Below are positions 55,501 through 64,000 of a stretch of DNA of 64,000 nucleotides, in pieces. Both the position numbers and the translations under genes were made by a program. Source of the DNA: Allobacillus halotolerans (GTDB lineage Bacteria; Bacillota; Bacilli; Bacillales; Alkalibacillaceae); the NCBI RefSeq assembly GCF_018967645.1, contig NZ_JAHLZF010000011.1, positions 33,019 through 97,018 on the forward strand, given 5' to 3'. Numbering within the stretch: the first letter of the stretch is position 1; each line of letters opens with the position of its first letter. Under the pieces are notes generated by a model. It saw only the letters and a list, made by a program, of their open reading frames with translations. It searched no databases and had not been told where the DNA came from.

Positions 55501-58050
55501 ATGACAACATATACACCGATGATGCAACAATATCTGAATATTAAATCCGAATATAAAGATGAATTTCTATTTTTTCGTCTAGGAGATTTTTACGAACTAT
55601 TTTTTGATGACGCATTAAAAGCAGCGAAGGAACTGGAAATTACACTTACTCAACGGGTTGGAGGACAAGAAGAAAAGATTCCAATGTGCGGTGTTCCTTA
55701 TCATTCTGCTGAAAATTACATAAAAACGTTAGTCGACCGAGGTTATAAAGTAGCCATTTGTGAGCAAGTGGAAGATCCTAAAATGGCGAAAGGTGTGGTG
55801 AAACGAGAAGTCATTCAAGTCATCACTCCTGGTACCATTATGGAAGGAAATATGTTGAAGGAAAACGAGAATAATTACTTGGCCTCGCTGTATCTTTTCG
55901 AAGATGACTTCATTGTTTCTTATGTTGATCTTTCCACTGGTGAGTCCTTTGTCAGTAAGGTAAATGGCAATATTAAGGATGTCATTGGAGAACTGTATAA
56001 TCGTCCAGTAAAAGAAGTCGTTTTACCGACAGATTTTCCAGAGGATTTAAAAGAAACATTGACGCATTATTTAGATGTGACGTTATCGTCTGAGCATGAC
56101 AATCAAATACCAAAAGAATTTCAGAAACTAGTGACGGGACTTGAAGATACTCGCTTGGTTCATGGGTTCGGGTATTTATTTCAATATATTTTCCGTTCAC
56201 AAAAACGGTTTCTAGCTCATTTGCAAGCAGTTCAATTCATTGAGTTAAATGATTACATGAAGCTTGACTTGTATTCTAAGCGAAACTTAGAACTGATTGA
56301 ATCCTTACGAGATCAAAGCAAAAAGGGAACATTGCTATCTGTTTTAGATAAAACGATAACGGCGATGGGTTCTAGAATGTTAAAAAAGTGGATTGACCGC
56401 CCATTGCTTTCAAAAGGCCAAATTGCTGAGCGTCATCAACAAGTCCATACGATGATGGAGCACTTTATGGAACGCGATGAACTCCGGGAATCATTAAAAA
56501 ATGTTTATGATCTCGAACGCTTGGCCGGAAGAATTTCATACGGTAATGTAAACGCGCGTGATTTGTTACAGCTGAAACGTTCACTCGGTGCATTACCGCA
56601 GATCAAACAATTATTGAATTTGTTTGATCATCCTTCTGTATCATCATTACTGTCTGAAGTAGAGTCTTACCAAGAAATTTTCGAGATTTTAGACTCTGCA
56701 CTAGCAGAAAATCCACCTGTTCTCATTACAGAAGGAAACCTGATTAAAGATGGTTACCATAAGCAGTTGGATGAATATCGTGAAGTGAACCGAAACGGTA
56801 AGAGTTGGATTGCTGAACTTGAAGCAAAAGAACGAGAAGAAACAGGGATTAAGTCATTGAAAGTCGGATTTAATAAAGTTTTCGGTTACTATATTGAAGT
56901 GACAAGAGCAAATCTGGCACATCTTGCTGAAGGTCGTTACGAACGCAAGCAAACGTTGGCGAACGCTGAACGATTTGTGACGCCTGAATTGAAAGAAAAA
57001 GAGCGAATGATCTTGGAAGCGCAAGAAAAAAGCACAACGTTGGAATATGAGCTTTTCCTCGAACTTCGTGATCAAATCAAATCTTATATTCCTGCACTTC
57101 AAACGCTGGCAGAACAAATTAGTAAAATTGATTGCCTATTAAGTTTTGCGATGGTGAGTGAAGAAAATAACTATACAAAACCTGTGTTGAATGATGAGCA
57201 GCAACTTCGTATTCGCGAAGGACGCCACCCAGTCGTCGAACAAGTCATGAAAGAAATGTTTGTACCAAATGACATTCAAATGGATGAATCGACGGACATA
57301 CTTTTAATTACAGGTCCGAACATGGCCGGAAAAAGTACGTATATGCGCCAAGTTGCTTTAATGATTATTATGAACCAAGTCGGCTGTTTTGTTCCTGCGA
57401 CTGAAGCGGAAATGCCTGTATTCGATCAAATCTTCACGCGAATCGGAGCCGCTGATGATCTCGTTTCCGGACAAAGTACGTTTATGGTTGAGATGATGGA
57501 AGCAGAACATGCCGTTCGCCATGCAACGGAAAGAAGTTTTATTCTACTGGATGAGATCGGGCGTGGGACAAGTACGTATGATGGAATGGCGCTCGCCCAA
57601 TCGATTGTTGAATATATTCATCAACAAGTTGGTGCTAAAACACTATTCTCTACGCACTATCATGAGCTGACAAGTTTAGATAAGAGTTTATCAAGGTTAC
57701 GGAATGTTCATGTTGAAGTGGATGAAGAAGACGGGGAAGTGGTCTTTCTTCACCATATCAAGGAAGGTAAAGCAGACAAGAGTTACGGGATTCACGTTGC
57801 CAAGCTAGCCGACTTGCCGGAAGATATTATTCAACGAGCTTATCAATTACTTGAATCATTTGAAGCGACTAGTGTTTTAAGAGAAGAGAAACCGCAAAAA
57901 CAGCTGACACTTTTCGAAGAAGATCAAGGAACACTCCCAGTTACAGCAAATGTTGAAGTCATTGACCGATTGAAAGAAGCCAATTTAATGAAGATGACAC
58001 CGATGGATGCCATGAATTTACTTTATCAATTAAAAGAAAACCTAGAGTAG
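55501..58050 (+). CDS. mutS: DNA mismatch repair protein MutS
   Basis: 849 residues. The mismatch-binding motif is in [15 protein letters not shown] (Phe-x-Glu type) at the N-terminus. The ATPase has Walker [15 protein letters not shown] (near 605-618), Walker [17 protein letters not shown] and the FSTHYHEL motif. The C-terminus has QKQLTLFEE, a likely beta-clamp-binding motif. It recognises mismatches and recruits MutL. ATG 55501 follows GGGGGA by 8 bases. Operon with mutL. Confidence 0.97.
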   Translation: MTTYTPMMQQYLNIKSEYKDEFLFFRLGDFYELFFDDALKAAKELEITLTQRVGGQEEKIPMCGVPYHSAENYIKTLVDRGYKVAICEQVEDPKMAKGVVKREVIQVITPGTIMEGNMLKENENNYLASLYLFEDDFIVSYVDLSTGESFVSKVNGNIKDVIGELYNRPVKEVVLPTDFPEDLKETLTHYLDVTLSSEHDNQIPKEFQKLVTGLEDTRLVHGFGYLFQYIFRSQKRFLAHLQAVQFIELNDYMKLDLYSKRNLELIESLRDQSKKGTLLSVLDKTITAMGSRMLKKWIDRPLLSKGQIAERHQQVHTMMEHFMERDELRESLKNVYDLERLAGRISYGNVNARDLLQLKRSLGALPQIKQLLNLFDHPSVSSLLSEVESYQEIFEILDSALAENPPVLITEGNLIKDGYHKQLDEYREVNRNGKSWIAELEAKEREETGIKSLKVGFNKVFGYYIEVTRANLAHLAEGRYERKQTLANAERFVTPELKEKERMILEAQEKSTTLEYELFLELRDQIKSYIPALQTLAEQISKIDCLLSFAMVSEENNYTKPVLNDEQQLRIREGRHPVVEQVMKEMFVPNDIQMDESTDILLITGPNMAGKSTYMRQVALMIIMNQVGCFVPATEAEMPVFDQIFTRIGAADDLVSGQSTFMVEMMEAEHAVRHATERSFILLDEIGRGTSTYDGMALAQSIVEYIHQQVGAKTLFSTHYHELTSLDKSLSRLRNVHVEVDEEDGEVVFLHHIKEGKADKSYGIHVAKLADLPEDIIQRAYQLLESFEATSVLREEKPQKQLTLFEEDQGTLPVTANVEVIDRLKEANLMKMTPMDAMNLLYQLKENLE

Positions 58051-58063
58051 AAAGGAGGAGACG

Positions 58064-59893
58064 ATGAATAAAATTGTACAGCTACCGGATGAATTATCGA
58101 ATAAGATTGCTGCAGGGGAAGTCGTAGAAAGACCTTCTTCTGTTGTCAAAGAGCTTATCGAAAATTCTATTGATGCAGGTAGTAGTTGGATTAAAATCGA
58201 ACTGGATGAAGCGGGATTACAGTTAATTCGGGTGACAGACGATGGAGAGGGAATGACGGAGGAAGATACTGAGAAGGCTTTCTTTCGTCATGCAACAAGT
58301 AAAATTAAAAATGAGCAACAATTATTCCGTGTAAAAACATTAGGATTTCGTGGAGAAGCGCTTGCAAGTATTGCTTCAGTCAGCCATTTGACGATTCGTA
58401 CGTCTACGGGTGATCAAAGTGGAACGGAAATGAAAATTCATGGCGGAGAGATCATAGAGAAACAAAAGCATACAAAGCGGCGTGGGACGGAAATAACCGT
58501 TGAGAATCTATTTTATAATACACCCGCCCGTTTAAAGTATCTGAAAACAGTCCATACTGAAATCGGACATATCATGGACCTAGTGAATCGGATGGCGCTC
58601 GCGCATGATGAGATTCGTTTTGAATGTCACCACAATGGCAAACGTATCTTTTTTTCACCAGGAAATAAAAAGTTACTTCAAGTCATTCAACAAATTTACG
58701 GAAAAAATGTAGCTCAACAAATGCTTTCTCTAGAAGAAGAGTCATTGGATTACACAATTAGGGGCTATGCCGCCAAACCGGAAGTCACACGATCCAATCG
58801 AAATTATATGACATTGATTGTGAACGGTCGATATATCAAAAATTACACGATCAATAAAGCGATATTAGAAGGCTATCATACATTACTTCCGATTGGACGA
58901 TTTCCTGTCGTCATTCTTAAAATAGATATGGATCCATATTTGATTGATGTGAATGTTCATCCAGCAAAAACGGAAGTTCGTTTCAGTAAAGAAAAAGAGC
59001 TTTTCGATGTAGTCAAGCAAGCGGTCTATAATCTGATGCACGCCCAACGATTAATCCCGGATGTGTCAAAGAAAGAAAAGGTGAAATCTGAACAAACGGC
59101 TCTGGATTTTTCTTATATCAAAAGAAATGAACCTGTACCAGAAAAGTGGAGTGATTTTACACCGCGAGAAAGTAATCATACGAATCAAATGGATGAAAAG
59201 AGCAGTGAACAAGTGCCTGTTCAGCAGGTAGCAGAGCCACCGATTGAAGACATTGAAAGGCAAGCGAATGTGGAAGAAACATTGCAGCATGTAGAAGAGC
59301 CAACGAATACTCGGTTACCACGGTTGTATCCGATTGGTCAGCTAAGGGGTACCTATATTTTGGCTCAAAATGAAGAAGGACTCTATATGATCGACCAACA
59401 TGCTGCTCAAGAGCGGATTAAATATGAATTTTACAAAGAGAAGCTAGGTAATCCCGAACAAGAGACACAGCAGCTTGCTGTTCCGTTGCATTTTGAATTT
59501 ACCAACCAAGAAGCAACAACCATTGAACAACACCAAGAACAACTCCAAGCCATTGGATTGTTTTTAGAGCCTTTTGGGGACCAGTCCTTTTTGGTTCGTT
59601 CCTATCCGAGTTGGTTCCCGGCAGGTGAGGAAGAAGGAATTCTTCGCGATATGGTCGATGAACTCATTAATGAGAAAACGATCGACTTAGTGAAAATAAG
59701 GGAAGAAGCGGCCATCCTCATGTCGTGTAAACGATCGATTAAAGCGAATCACAACTTAAGTCACCAAGAGATGGAATACTTACTCGAAGAACTGGGTGGA
59801 TGTAATGATCCGTTCACTTGCCCACATGGCCGTCCGGTCATCGTTCATTTCAGTGATTACGAAATTCAACGCATGTTCAAACGGATTATGTAA
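58064..59893 (+). CDS. mutL: DNA mismatch repair protein MutL
   Basis: 609 residues. GHKL ATPase at the N-terminus ([38 protein letters not shown]). The C-terminal domain carries the endonuclease motif [12 protein letters not shown], found in MutL of organisms lacking MutH. The accompanying zinc-site motifs are C-x-C-type [12 protein letters not shown] and CPHGRP. It should therefore be a nicking MutL. Start ATG 58064 follows AAAGGAGGAG. Confidence 0.97.
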   Translation: MNKIVQLPDELSNKIAAGEVVERPSSVVKELIENSIDAGSSWIKIELDEAGLQLIRVTDDGEGMTEEDTEKAFFRHATSKIKNEQQLFRVKTLGFRGEALASIASVSHLTIRTSTGDQSGTEMKIHGGEIIEKQKHTKRRGTEITVENLFYNTPARLKYLKTVHTEIGHIMDLVNRMALAHDEIRFECHHNGKRIFFSPGNKKLLQVIQQIYGKNVAQQMLSLEEESLDYTIRGYAAKPEVTRSNRNYMTLIVNGRYIKNYTINKAILEGYHTLLPIGRFPVVILKIDMDPYLIDVNVHPAKTEVRFSKEKELFDVVKQAVYNLMHAQRLIPDVSKKEKVKSEQTALDFSYIKRNEPVPEKWSDFTPRESNHTNQMDEKSSEQVPVQQVAEPPIEDIERQANVEETLQHVEEPTNTRLPRLYPIGQLRGTYILAQNEEGLYMIDQHAAQERIKYEFYKEKLGNPEQETQQLAVPLHFEFTNQEATTIEQHQEQLQAIGLFLEPFGDQSFLVRSYPSWFPAGEEEGILRDMVDELINEKTIDLVKIREEAAILMSCKRSIKANHNLSHQEMEYLLEELGGCNDPFTCPHGRPVIVHFSDYEIQRMFKRIM

Positions 59894-59914
59894 GAATGAC
59901 TGGAGAGAACTTGT

Positions 59915-60862
59915 ATGAAACCAAAAATCATTAGTGTGGTTGGTCCAACGGCTGTTGGTAAAACAAAACTAGGGATCGAAATTAGTAAGCAAGTCGGCGG
60001 AGAAGTCATTAATGGTGATTCCATTCAAATTTATAAAGAATTTGATATTGGTTCTGCGAAAGCTACATTAGAAGAACAAGAAGGTATACCTCATCACCTG
60101 ATCGACTTCCTGGAACCGAACGCGGAGTACTCTGCTTCCGACTTCAAACAAGATGTGAAGCAAAAGGTACAAGAGATTCATGACAAGCAGAAAATACCCG
60201 TACTTGTTGGTGGTACAGGTTTTTATGTACAAGCAGCATTATATGACTTTAATTTTTCCAGTGTGAAGCGTGACCATCAATACAGTGACAGGTTGCTTGA
60301 ACAAATCGAACAAAATGGAATTGAACCTTTTTACAAACAATTGCAAGAAGTCGATCCAGAGCAAGCAAGGAAAATACATCCACACAATATACGAAGAGTC
60401 ATTAGAGCATTGGAAGTTTATGAAGCAACAGGAAAGCCGTTGTCTGACTATGAACAAGAACAATTAGACACCTCGCACTATGATTCTTATATCATCGGAC
60501 TCACTATGGATCGTCCGCTTTTATATGAACGCATTAATCAACGCGTACTTGACATGGTCGACCAAGGCTTATTTGAAGAAATTGAACAATTATATGATCG
60601 ATATGGCGCAGAAATTCAGCCGATGAAAGGAATTGGATATAAAGAAGTAATTCCTTACTTGCAGGGTGAGTATGATAAACAAAGAGCCATCGAGCTCATC
60701 CAGCGGAACACGAGGCGTTTTGCAAAGCGGCAATTAACCTATTTCCGAAATAAGTTACCTGCGATTCATTGGTATGAAATTAATCCAAGACGTCCAGAAG
60801 AAAACTTTAAAACAATTTTGGCTGATTTAGAAGGATTTCTTCAAAATGGAGAGAATAGTTAA
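59915..60862 (+). CDS. miaA: tRNA dimethylallyltransferase
   Basis: 315 residues; transfers dimethylallyl to A37 of tRNAs reading UNN codons, the substrate step for MiaB. The P loop [11 protein letters not shown] is at residues 9-19, [16 protein letters not shown] is the substrate motif, and the C-terminal [16 protein letters not shown] helix contacts tRNA. Start is ATG 59915 with GGAGAG upstream. It is followed by hfq, the widespread miaA-hfq-hflX order. Confidence 0.96.
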   Translation: MKPKIISVVGPTAVGKTKLGIEISKQVGGEVINGDSIQIYKEFDIGSAKATLEEQEGIPHHLIDFLEPNAEYSASDFKQDVKQKVQEIHDKQKIPVLVGGTGFYVQAALYDFNFSSVKRDHQYSDRLLEQIEQNGIEPFYKQLQEVDPEQARKIHPHNIRRVIRALEVYEATGKPLSDYEQEQLDTSHYDSYIIGLTMDRPLLYERINQRVLDMVDQGLFEEIEQLYDRYGAEIQPMKGIGYKEVIPYLQGEYDKQRAIELIQRNTRRFAKRQLTYFRNKLPAIHWYEINPRRPEENFKTILADLEGFLQNGENS

Positions 60863-60894
60863 AAGTAGTAGATAGAAAGAGGAGGAATTTTACA

Positions 60895-61116
60895 ATGGCA
60901 AATACAACAAACTTACAAGATACGTATTTGAACAAATTAAGAAAGGAAAAAGTCTTTCTTACCGTCATCTTAATGAACGGGTTCCAATTAAGAGGTGTGA
61001 TTAAATCATTTGATAATTTCACTGTTTTAATTGAGACAGATGGGAAACAACAATTAATTTTCAAGCATGCGATTTCTACGTTTGCCCCATCGAAAAATGT
61101 TGATTTGGACTCATAA
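60895..61116 (+). CDS. hfq: RNA chaperone Hfq
   Basis: 73 residues, the Firmicute length. Sm1 and Sm2 motifs are intact: [20 protein letters not shown] and [14 protein letters not shown]. It forms a hexameric ring that binds U-rich and A-rich RNA; its physiological weight in Bacillus is modest. Start ATG 60895 follows AAAGAGGAGGA. It has its own terminator. Confidence 0.97.
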   Translation: MANTTNLQDTYLNKLRKEKVFLTVILMNGFQLRGVIKSFDNFTVLIETDGKQQLIFKHAISTFAPSKNVDLDS

Positions 61117-61140
61117 TATCGTTTGTTGTTGAACCTAAGA

Positions 61141-61168
61141 GCCTACCAGTTTGTTGGTGGGCTTTTTG
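61141..61168 (+). terminator. Intrinsic terminator after hfq
   Basis: GCCTACCA (61141-61148) and TGGTGGGC (61155-61162) pair with one T-G wobble, then TTTTTG. Confidence 0.85.
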
Positions 61169-61337
61169 TTTTGCCTGTCACTTTACAATGAAAAAACGAA
61201 TTTCAACCAAGCTTTCAAAAATCATTCCTATTCATCATGATCTGTAAGACTCAATAGCAAAAGATGAATTCTTTGAGCAATCTGGTTATAATAGGGAAGG
61301 ATAAGTGTAAGGACGAACAAGCTAAAGGAGTTTTTGC

Positions 61338-62594
61338 ATGAGTGAACGAGAACGTGTCATATTGATCGGCTGTCAAACCCAAAAGGAATCAGACGATACA
61401 TTTCTGACATCATTGAATGAATTACGTGCACTAGCCGATACGGTGAATGCAGAAATTGTTGACGTATTTACGCAAAAGCGAGAAAAAATACACAACGCAT
61501 TGTATATCGGTACTGGAAAAGTAGAAGAGATCAAGCAATATATTGAAGAAAATGAGATTGAGCTTGCCATTATGAATGGTGAGTTATCTCCGTCTCAAAT
61601 CAGAAACTTAAACAAACACTGGGACATATCTGTCATCGATCGAACGCAGTTAATTTTAGATATTTTTGCTATGCGTGCGAATACGAAAGAAGGGAAACTC
61701 CAAGTCGAACTGGCTCAATTGGAGTATTTGCTTCCGAGACTACATGGACAAGGTCGTGCGCTCTCTCGCTTGGGAGGCGGTATTGGGACAAGAGGACCTG
61801 GTGAAACAAAACTTGAAACGGACCGCAGACATATACAAAGTCGCATCAATGATATTAAGAAACAGTTGAAGCAAGTGGTTAAGCAGCGAAGCCAATATCG
61901 TGAACGACGAAAAAAGAATTCGGCTTTCCAAATATCGATTGTCGGTTATACGAACGCAGGAAAATCTACTTTATTTAATCGACTGACAAACAGTGTTTCG
62001 TTTGAAGAAGATAAACTCTTTGCTACACTGGATCCAATGACAAGAAGGCTGCACTTATCCAGCGGTTTCCAAGCATTAATCTCCGACACCGTCGGTTTCA
62101 TTCAAGATCTACCGACAACATTAGTCGCAGCTTTTCGGTCTACTTTGGAAGAAGTATTGGAAGCTGATTTTATCTTACATGTGGTAGATGCTTCGAATGA
62201 CCGAGCGATTGAACAAGAAAAAACAGTTTACTCGATTTTAGAAGACTTGGGAGCAGAAAAAATTCCGATGTTGACGGTTTATAATAAAGCAGATCTACTA
62301 TCAGAAGAGTTTACGCCTTATTCATCTCCGAACGCCGTCATCAGTGCCAAAAATTCAGACGATTTACAACGATTGTTACAAAAAATTGAATCTACATTAA
62401 AAGAAGAGTGGAATCAATATAAAGTAGCTGTTCCAAAAGATGAGGGAACGTTGCTTCATCGACTAAAACAAGAAACAATGGTGCAAGATGAACATTTCGA
62501 TGAAGAGCAAGAACAATACCTTGTTGACGGATATGCTGACCCAAATTCACCTATTTATAACGAAATGAAAAAGCGAGCGAATGAAAATGAATAA
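61338..62594 (+). CDS. hflX: Ribosome-associated GTPase HflX
   Basis: 418 residues. The N-terminal nucleotide-binding domain is followed by a glycine-rich linker (SRLGGGIGTRGPGETKLE), a helical coil and the G domain with G1 GYTNAGKSTLF (near 201-211), DTVGFIQDLP and NKAD. HflX splits stalled or stress-inactivated ribosomes. Start ATG 61338 follows AAAGGAG. The end overlaps ynbB by 14 bases. B. subtilis has spoVK between hfq and hflX; it is absent here. Confidence 0.96.
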   Translation: MSERERVILIGCQTQKESDDTFLTSLNELRALADTVNAEIVDVFTQKREKIHNALYIGTGKVEEIKQYIEENEIELAIMNGELSPSQIRNLNKHWDISVIDRTQLILDIFAMRANTKEGKLQVELAQLEYLLPRLHGQGRALSRLGGGIGTRGPGETKLETDRRHIQSRINDIKKQLKQVVKQRSQYRERRKKNSAFQISIVGYTNAGKSTLFNRLTNSVSFEEDKLFATLDPMTRRLHLSSGFQALISDTVGFIQDLPTTLVAAFRSTLEEVLEADFILHVVDASNDRAIEQEKTVYSILEDLGAEKIPMLTVYNKADLLSEEFTPYSSPNAVISAKNSDDLQRLLQKIESTLKEEWNQYKVAVPKDEGTLLHRLKQETMVQDEHFDEEQEQYLVDGYADPNSPIYNEMKKRANENE

Positions 62595-63819
62595 ACAGAT
62601 ACAGCAAATGATTCAACAAACAGAACAATCATTAACAAAACAATTTTCGCAAGTTCAAGAAATTGTTACGACAAATCAAGAAAAAGTATTGAATGCTTTT
62701 CAACAAGTTCACGTGAGTGAATCTCACTTCACGCCATCGACAGGTTATGGGTATGATGATATCGGTCGAGAAAAATTAGAAGAGTTGTACGCAACCGTTT
62801 TTCGCACAGAAGACGCATTAGTGCGCCCGCAAATTGTTTCAGGAACCCATGCAATCACCACATGCCTGTTTGGTGTCCTGAGGCCGGGGGATGAATTACT
62901 TTATTTGACGGGAAGGCCATACGATACGCTTGAAGATGTCATTGGAATTGAAGAGAATGTCGATGGCTCTTTACGTGACTATGGCATTTTATACAATGAA
63001 TTGCCATTAACAGATACCGGCAGTGTTGATTTTTCAAATCTTGAAGAATCGATTAATGATCGTACAAAAATGGTCGCAATCCAGCGGTCAAAAGGATACG
63101 CTGACCGTCCTTCATTTACTGTGATGGAAATTAAAGAAATGATTGACGAGGTTCGTAAAATCAAACCAGATGCAATTATATTCATCGACAATTGCTACGG
63201 TGAATTCGTGGAAACTTACGAGCCAAGTGAAGTAGGAGCAGACTTGATGGCTGGCTCGTTAATCAAAAATCCAGGCGCCGGAATTGCAAAGACAGGCGGT
63301 TACATTGTCGGAAAAGAAAAGTTAGTCAATAAATGTGCAAACTGGTTGGTTGCTCCAGGATTAGGTAAAGAAACTGGGGCAAGCCTCTATAGTCTGCATG
63401 AAATGTTCCAAGGGTTTTTCTTGGCCCCGCATGTTGTCGGCGAAGCTTTGAAAGGGGCATATTTTACATCACAGCTGTTGAGTGATCATGGGTATAAAAC
63501 AGAACCAACCGCGAATGATGCTCGGACAGACCTCATTCAGTCAATTTCATTTCATCGTGCAGAGGAAATGATTCAATTTGCCCAAATGATTCAAAAGCAA
63601 TCACCAATCGATTCTTATGTGACACCTGAGCCGAGTAGTATGCCAGGCTATGAAGATGATGTCATTATGGCCGGAGGTACCTTCATTCAGGGAGCCAGTC
63701 TTGAATTAACTGCCGATGGTCCGATACGCGAACCGTATACGCTCTATGTTCAAGGCGGCCTCACGTATGAACATGTTAAACTAGCCATTGTCAAAAGTGT
63801 CATCGCATTAAACAAATAA
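62581..63819 (+). CDS. ynbB: PLP-dependent methionine gamma-lyase-like family protein YnbB
   Basis: 412 residues of the aluminium-resistance/YnbB family, a fold type I pyridoxal-phosphate enzyme. The Schiff-base Lys is probably in GSLIKNPGAGIAKTGGYI, with the cofactor Asp in FIDNCYGEFVE. Gly-rich SGTHAITTCLFG is the phosphate-binding region. The reaction is not established. Position before glnR in Bacillus is conserved. ATG 62581 overlaps hflX; ATG 62587 is an equal alternative as neither has a clear ribosome binding site, suggesting coupling to hflX. Confidence 0.9.
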   Translation: MKMNKQIQQMIQQTEQSLTKQFSQVQEIVTTNQEKVLNAFQQVHVSESHFTPSTGYGYDDIGREKLEELYATVFRTEDALVRPQIVSGTHAITTCLFGVLRPGDELLYLTGRPYDTLEDVIGIEENVDGSLRDYGILYNELPLTDTGSVDFSNLEESINDRTKMVAIQRSKGYADRPSFTVMEIKEMIDEVRKIKPDAIIFIDNCYGEFVETYEPSEVGADLMAGSLIKNPGAGIAKTGGYIVGKEKLVNKCANWLVAPGLGKETGASLYSLHEMFQGFFLAPHVVGEALKGAYFTSQLLSDHGYKTEPTANDARTDLIQSISFHRAEEMIQFAQMIQKQSPIDSYVTPEPSSMPGYEDDVIMAGGTFIQGASLELTADGPIREPYTLYVQGGLTYEHVKLAIVKSVIALNK

Positions 63820-63868
63820 AAGTCTATCAATCTATTGGGACAAACGCCTTGAGAAATACTATACTAAT

Positions 63869-63916
63869 AAAATCCGAACCGATTCATATATTTATGAATC
63901 ATCGTTCGGATTTTTT
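63869..63916 (+). terminator. Intrinsic terminator after ynbB
   Basis: AAAATCCGAAC (63869-63879) pairs with GTTCGGATTTT, and GATTCAT (63881-63887) with ATGAATC (63894-63900), giving a long two-part stem ending in a T tract. Confidence 0.88.
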
Positions 63917-63950
63917 CTTTATCCAAATCTAATTTATCCCAGCGGAATCT

Positions 63951-64000
63951 CGAGCCGTCCGACAAACGCGTCGAACCGCCCGACAAACGCGTCAAGCCGC
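63951..64000 (+). repeat. 21-bp-period tandem array cut by the window end
   Basis: Units start CGAGCC at 63951, CGAACC at 63972 and CAAGCC at 63993, exactly 21 bases apart; the first two share GACAAACGCGT. The array runs off the window. The unit resembles the GAAGCCGCCGAAAAACG unit at 38553. Confidence 0.8.

Overview
The window is a slice of a chromosome from a low-GC, Gram-positive, endospore-forming member of the Bacillaceae. The evidence is gene content and order: sigD-swrB-rpsB-tsf-pyrH-frr-uppS-cdsA-dxr-rasP-proS-polC, then the rimP-nusA-infB operon, rpsO-pnp, dpaAB-asd-dapG-dapA, spoIIIE, ymfFHIJK-rodZ-pgsA-cinA-recA-rny-ymdB-spoVS, miaB-ricA-cotE-mutSL-miaA-hfq-hflX-ynbB. This matches the Bacillus subtilis sigD-to-glnR segment. 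Acidic protein tails and a motility sigma factor suggest a motile, possibly halotolerant Bacillaceae (Virgibacillus/Halobacillus/Gracilibacillus type), but genus is not decided by the sequence. Every recognised gene is on the + strand, consistent with co-orientation with replication. There are no rRNA, tRNA or CRISPR loci and no intact transposase.

Layout. 1-2.5 kb: tail of the fla/che operon (sigD end, a FapA-family gene, a small unknown gene, swrB). 2.5-16.1 kb: translation (rpsB, tsf, frr, proS), UMP kinase, isoprenoid/phospholipid/cell-wall precursors (dxr, uppS, cdsA), the site-2 protease RasP and the replicative polymerase PolC. 16.1-17.1 kb: a 1-kb gene-free stretch holding a 21-bp-period repeat array followed by the promoter and leader of the rimP-nusA-rnpM-ylxQ-infB-ylxP-rbfA operon. 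22-29 kb: truB, ribF, rpsO, pnp, a 238-bp MITE-like insertion, mlpA, ymxH. 29-34 kb: dipicolinate synthase genes with a predicted SigK promoter, and the aspartate pathway genes that feed them. 34-37.3 kb: tepA, ylzJ, spoIIIE. 37.4-38.9 kb: an accessory pocket with a TipA-like MerR regulator between two 21-bp repeat arrays. 38.9-46 kb: M16 protease pair, ymfI-J-K, rodZ, pgsA, cinA. 47-53.7 kb: recA with a LexA-box candidate, rny, ymdB, spoVS, miaB, ricA. 53.8-63.8 kb: an unrecognised lipoprotein, cotE, mutSL, miaA, hfq, hflX, ynbB. The window ends inside another 21-bp array.

The coding sequence is conventional; the unusual material is in the spacers. (a) Several intergenic arrays share an almost exact 21-bp period although their sequences differ. 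(b) A 52-bp tandem repeat precedes ymfK. (c) A short element with terminal inverted repeats and a perfect 8-bp target duplication sits where B. subtilis has ylxY. (d) The MerR regulator has a 19-bp-spacer promoter with a dyad and a strong internal ribosome binding site that would yield a separate ligand-binding protein, as in Streptomyces tipA. Comparisons with B. subtilis are from memory, not from a search.
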